From assembly GCA_034716155.1 (NCBI GenBank), contig JAYEFR010000235.1, forward strand, positions 1-8,299: 8,299 bases of DNA, written 5' to 3'. Made by a program: the position numbers and the translations under genes. This document shows, piece by piece, positions 5,991 to 8,299 of the stretch. Source of the stretch: JAGGYK01 sp034716155 (GTDB lineage: Bacteria > Desulfobacterota > Desulfomonilia > UBA1062). Every line of letters starts with the position of its first letter. Position 1 is the first letter of the stretch. The notes beneath the pieces were generated by a model. That model saw only the letters and a program-made list of their open reading frames with translations. It was not told where the DNA came from and did no database searches.

Positions 5991-7340
5991 TTAATCAAAA
6001 TAAGCTGGTAAAAGCTCAGGGGCATACTCTTCAACCATATCAGAGGTTATCCGGCCCTTAGCCGCTATATTTCCATAGAGCTTGCCACTGTCACGTATGT
6101 GCCTCTCTCCTGTTTTATGATCAAAGTCCACCAACCCGAAACGCAAGGCCCAGCCTTCGGCCCATTCAAAGTTGTCTGTTAATGACCAGTGGTAATAACC
6201 TCGAATATCCATGCCATCTTTAATGGCCTTAGCCACCTGCTTTAAATGGGTAAGCAGAAAACCCGGCCTCTTGGAATCATCTGCATCCGGCAGGCCGTTT
6301 TCAGTGATGTATATGGGTTTGCTTAAGGTGGAGACGATCTTCAATGTCCTGTAAAGGCCTTCCGGGTATATCTCACCGTATGGATGACCATCTCTTATAA
6401 GATCACTTACCTGGGCGCCGGGTGTACAGTTAAAAATACTATCAAACATCACCTTGGGGGAACCAAGCTTAGAGCGCACCCTCCACCTGGTATAATAATT
6501 AAGCCCGATAAAGTCAGTAGCCCCCTTAAGCCTCTTTATCACATCCTGGTACCATGGAAAGAAGAATGGGAGCTCACCTGACCTGAACGGCTCCAGGACA
6601 ATGGAGTTAAAATACTTATCCAGGTTTGCAGATATAAATTTATCCCACGGGGAGTCTTCATCCCATGGATCAAACAGCTGATAGTTCTTTACAATGCCTA
6701 CCTGTGCATTAGGGTTGTCTCTTTTGATGATCTCATATGCTGCCATATGGGCATCTAGAAGATTAAATAGAGAGCGAAAATACGAGATTAGGCTTAGCCT
6801 ACCAGGAGGGGCACTACACATGATATAGGTCTCTACAGCATATACCGCCGGCTCATTGATCGTGCACCACAAGGTAATGTCTTTACCTAGTCTCTCGATG
6901 ACAAAGGAGACATACCTCTCAAAATACCTTATGGAATCTTTATTTGTCCATGCGCCCTTGTCCTCAAACCACACAGGATTTGTAAAGTGGTGAAGGGTGA
7001 CCATCGGTTCAATGCCTTTATCCTTGAGGGAGGATACCATCTCCTTGTATCTGTTGATTGCCCCTTCATCAAATCTCCCCTCTTCCGGTTCTATCCTGCT
7101 CCATTCAATGGACATGCGATGTGTATTGTTATTCATCTGGTTCATAAACGAGATGTCTTCATCCATTGATCTCCACCACCCGCACGCATGACCGCTCTTG
7201 TCTGAATGCCATATCTTCCCAGGGACATGCTCCCACTGCCACCAGTTATTATTGGTATTCTCCCCCTCCACCTGATGGGACGATGTTGCACAACCCCAGA
7301 GAAAAGACTTTGGGAAATCCATGCTGATGTGACCTTTCAT
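5991..7340 (-). CDS. Glycoside hydrolase family 1 beta-glucosidase/beta-galactosidase
   Basis: This 449-residue protein is the normal length for a bacterial GH1 (beta/alpha)8 enzyme, which cleaves beta-glucosides and often beta-galactosides with retention. FPKSFLWGCATSSHQVEG opens the fold and carries the sugar-contacting Q23. H118 lies in TLHHFTNPVWF. The acid/base is E163 in CTINEP, and the nucleophile is E347 in IYITENG. GYYHWSLTDNFEWAEGW (381-397) has W385 and the sugar-binding E392 and W393. All key residues are present. No signal peptide or membrane segment is seen, so it is probably cytoplasmic, and no phospho-sugar specificity is obvious. The ATG at 7338-7340 is supported by AAGGAGGG four bases upstream; the internal Met7 has a weaker site. 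The gene lies 54 bases downstream of the GH13 gene on the same strand, probably in one operon, and its stop faces the repeat block rather than another gene. Confidence 0.93.
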   Translation of the reverse strand: MKGHISMDFPKSFLWGCATSSHQVEGENTNNNWWQWEHVPGKIWHSDKSGHACGWWRSMDEDISFMNQMNNNTHRMSIEWSRIEPEEGRFDEGAINRYKEMVSSLKDKGIEPMVTLHHFTNPVWFEDKGAWTNKDSIRYFERYVSFVIERLGKDITLWCTINEPAVYAVETYIMCSAPPGRLSLISYFRSLFNLLDAHMAAYEIIKRDNPNAQVGIVKNYQLFDPWDEDSPWDKFISANLDKYFNSIVLEPFRSGELPFFFPWYQDVIKRLKGATDFIGLNYYTRWRVRSKLGSPKVMFDSIFNCTPGAQVSDLIRDGHPYGEIYPEGLYRTLKIVSTLSKPIYITENGLPDADDSKRPGFLLTHLKQVAKAIKDGMDIRGYYHWSLTDNFEWAEGWALRFGLVDFDHKTGERHIRDSGKLYGNIAAKGRITSDMVEEYAPELLPAYFD

Positions 7341-7344
7341 TTTT

Positions 7345-7352
7345 CCCTCCTT
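7345..7352 (-). promoter_or_regulatory. Ribosome binding site of the GH1 gene
   Basis: Read on the minus strand, AAGGAGGG is followed by AAAA and then the ATG at 7338-7340. The strong match picks Met1 over the nearby in-frame Met7. Confidence 0.8.
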
Positions 7353-7394
7353 AAAAAATTTGATACGGGTTTAAATGTAAGTATCTCCTCGCCT

Positions 7395-8299
7395 TCATGT
7401 CTCCAGTATAAAGACACCATACGGAGGGATATCAAGGCCTTTTGTATTCAGAGACTCAGCCTTGATCTGTGGTTCAGATAGAATAATCTTGGCCTTACTG
7501 ACATCTACCTGATCAAGTGTAAGATGCCTTTTCTTTCCTGTAAAGTTCAGCGCCACAAAAAAACACTGTTCAGTGGTCTCCCTGAAGAAGGAGAATACAC
7601 CTTTAGGCGAATCTAAGCTCTCTTTATAGGCCCCTTGCCTTAAGGCATTATTTTTCTTTCTTATCCAAATAAGCCTTCTGTAAAAATTAAGAATGGAATC
7701 CGAATCCTTGTCCTGGATGTCCACGTTGATCTTTTCATAATTGGGATGAACCCTGATCCATGGTTCGCCAGCAGTAAACCCCGCATTCACACCCCCACCC
7801 CACTGCATAGGTGTCCTTACCCCGTCGCGTCCCGGATGAAGAGGCCAGTATCTCTTGCCTAAAGGATCCAGGAGTTCGGACCTCTTTGGCCAGAGATTTC
7901 TCATCCCAATCTCTTCGCCATAATAAAGAAACGGGGTCCCCCTAAGTGTAAAGAGCATTGCTGCCAAGACCTTTGCTCTGGGGATGGTCCATTTTCCCTT
8001 GGCATAACGACTGATATGACGTATTTCGTCATGATTGGACAGCACATAGGTGGGCCAACCCCTTCCCCTTAAAGCCTCTTCCCATGCCTTCACTTCATCT
8101 TTGAATCTCTCTGCTCTAAACTTTGAGTACATGAAAGAAAAGTCGAAGGTTGCATGGAGACCATCCCCGTTCTCACCCAGGTAAGGGATTGCTTTCTTCG
8201 AGCCTGCCGAATAATCAAGTTGTTCAAGTGCGACCTCTCCTATGAGTACCCTGTCTTTATAGCGGTCAGTGAGCCTTCTCATGGCCTTTGCAACATCAA
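7395..8299 (-). CDS. GH13 alpha-glucosidase (oligo-1,6-glucosidase-like), C-terminal part
   Basis: The frame stays open to the right edge (DVAKA precedes the first visible Met at 8280-8282), so that Met is internal and the N-terminal half is outside the window. About 300 residues remain of a family usually 530-570 long. Visible alpha-amylase-family motifs are region III RVLIGEV, with the catalytic acid E16 counted from that Met, and region IV YVLSNHDEIRH, with H84 and the transition-state-stabilising D85. Further on come LRGTPFLYYGEEIGM (113-127) and RDGVRTPMQW (152-161). NAGFTAGEPW and SILNFYRRLIWIRKK follow, typical of alpha-glucosidase and oligo-1,6-glucosidase members, and then a beta-sandwich tail ending in PPYGVFILET. 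Region II with the nucleophile is not in view. It probably hydrolyses alpha-glucosidic ends of maltose-, isomaltose- or sucrose-like sugars; trehalose-6-phosphate hydrolase or sucrose hydrolase cannot be excluded from this half. It precedes the GH1 gene by 54 bases on the same strand, suggesting cotranscription. Confidence 0.9.
   Translation of the reverse strand, partial: DVAKAMRRLTDRYKDRVLIGEVALEQLDYSAGSKKAIPYLGENGDGLHATFDFSFMYSKFRAERFKDEVKAWEEALRGRGWPTYVLSNHDEIRHISRYAKGKWTIPRAKVLAAMLFTLRGTPFLYYGEEIGMRNLWPKRSELLDPLGKRYWPLHPGRDGVRTPMQWGGGVNAGFTAGEPWIRVHPNYEKINVDIQDKDSDSILNFYRRLIWIRKKNNALRQGAYKESLDSPKGVFSFFRETTEQCFFVALNFTGKKRHLTLDQVDVSKAKIILSEPQIKAESLNTKGLDIPPYGVFILET

Noticed and set aside
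5719..5994. Plus-strand open frame of 91 codons in the repeat block
   Set aside because: It translates tandem repeat and low-complexity DNA, has no ribosome binding site and no recognisable protein pattern.

Overview
The window looks like a chromosomal carbohydrate-use region from an uncultured or environmental bacterium. Genes are ordinary bacterial ones with AGGAGG-type ribosome binding sites and standard stop codons, base composition is moderately AT-rich by eye, and the intergenic DNA is full of degenerate low-complexity repeats. No marker gene fixes the phylum. No RNA gene, CRISPR array, transposase, phage gene or defence gene was seen.

Layout. (1) 1-1106, plus strand: the 3' part of an unrecognised protein with beta-propeller-like character. 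(2) 1107-1758: a gene-poor stretch of about 650 bases holding repeats, a degenerate long inverted repeat, two small hairpins and, at its right end, a plausible promoter and ribosome binding site. (3) 1759-5128, plus strand: a two-gene operon of a GPH (MelB-type) sugar symporter and a GH36 alpha-galactosidase resembling Thermotoga maritima GalA. (4) 5141-5680, minus strand: the C-terminal part of a galactokinase, cut off at a repeat block. (5) 5681-5990: the repeat block, with two tandem copies of a 31-base unit, hairpins and low-complexity sequence. (6) 5991-8299, minus strand: a GH1 beta-glycosidase preceded by a GH13 alpha-glucosidase that runs off the right edge.

How the genes fit together. 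The symporter would bring in an alpha-galactoside such as melibiose or a raffinose-type sugar, and the alpha-galactosidase, which has no obvious signal peptide, would release galactose in the cytoplasm. The next Leloir-pathway step is galactokinase. The copy here lacks the N-terminal half with the sugar-binding site and the ATP-binding serine-rich loop, so it should be inactive, and the cell would need another galK or another galactose route. The convergent GH13-GH1 pair would break down alpha-glucosides and beta-glucosides or beta-galactosides.

The main point of interest is the galactokinase, which ends exactly where a hairpin-rich tandem repeat begins. A 14-base inverted word also occurs on both sides of the symporter/alpha-galactosidase/galK-remnant block. 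I do not see evidence for a wholly new molecular system; the window reads as a catabolic locus rearranged at repeats.
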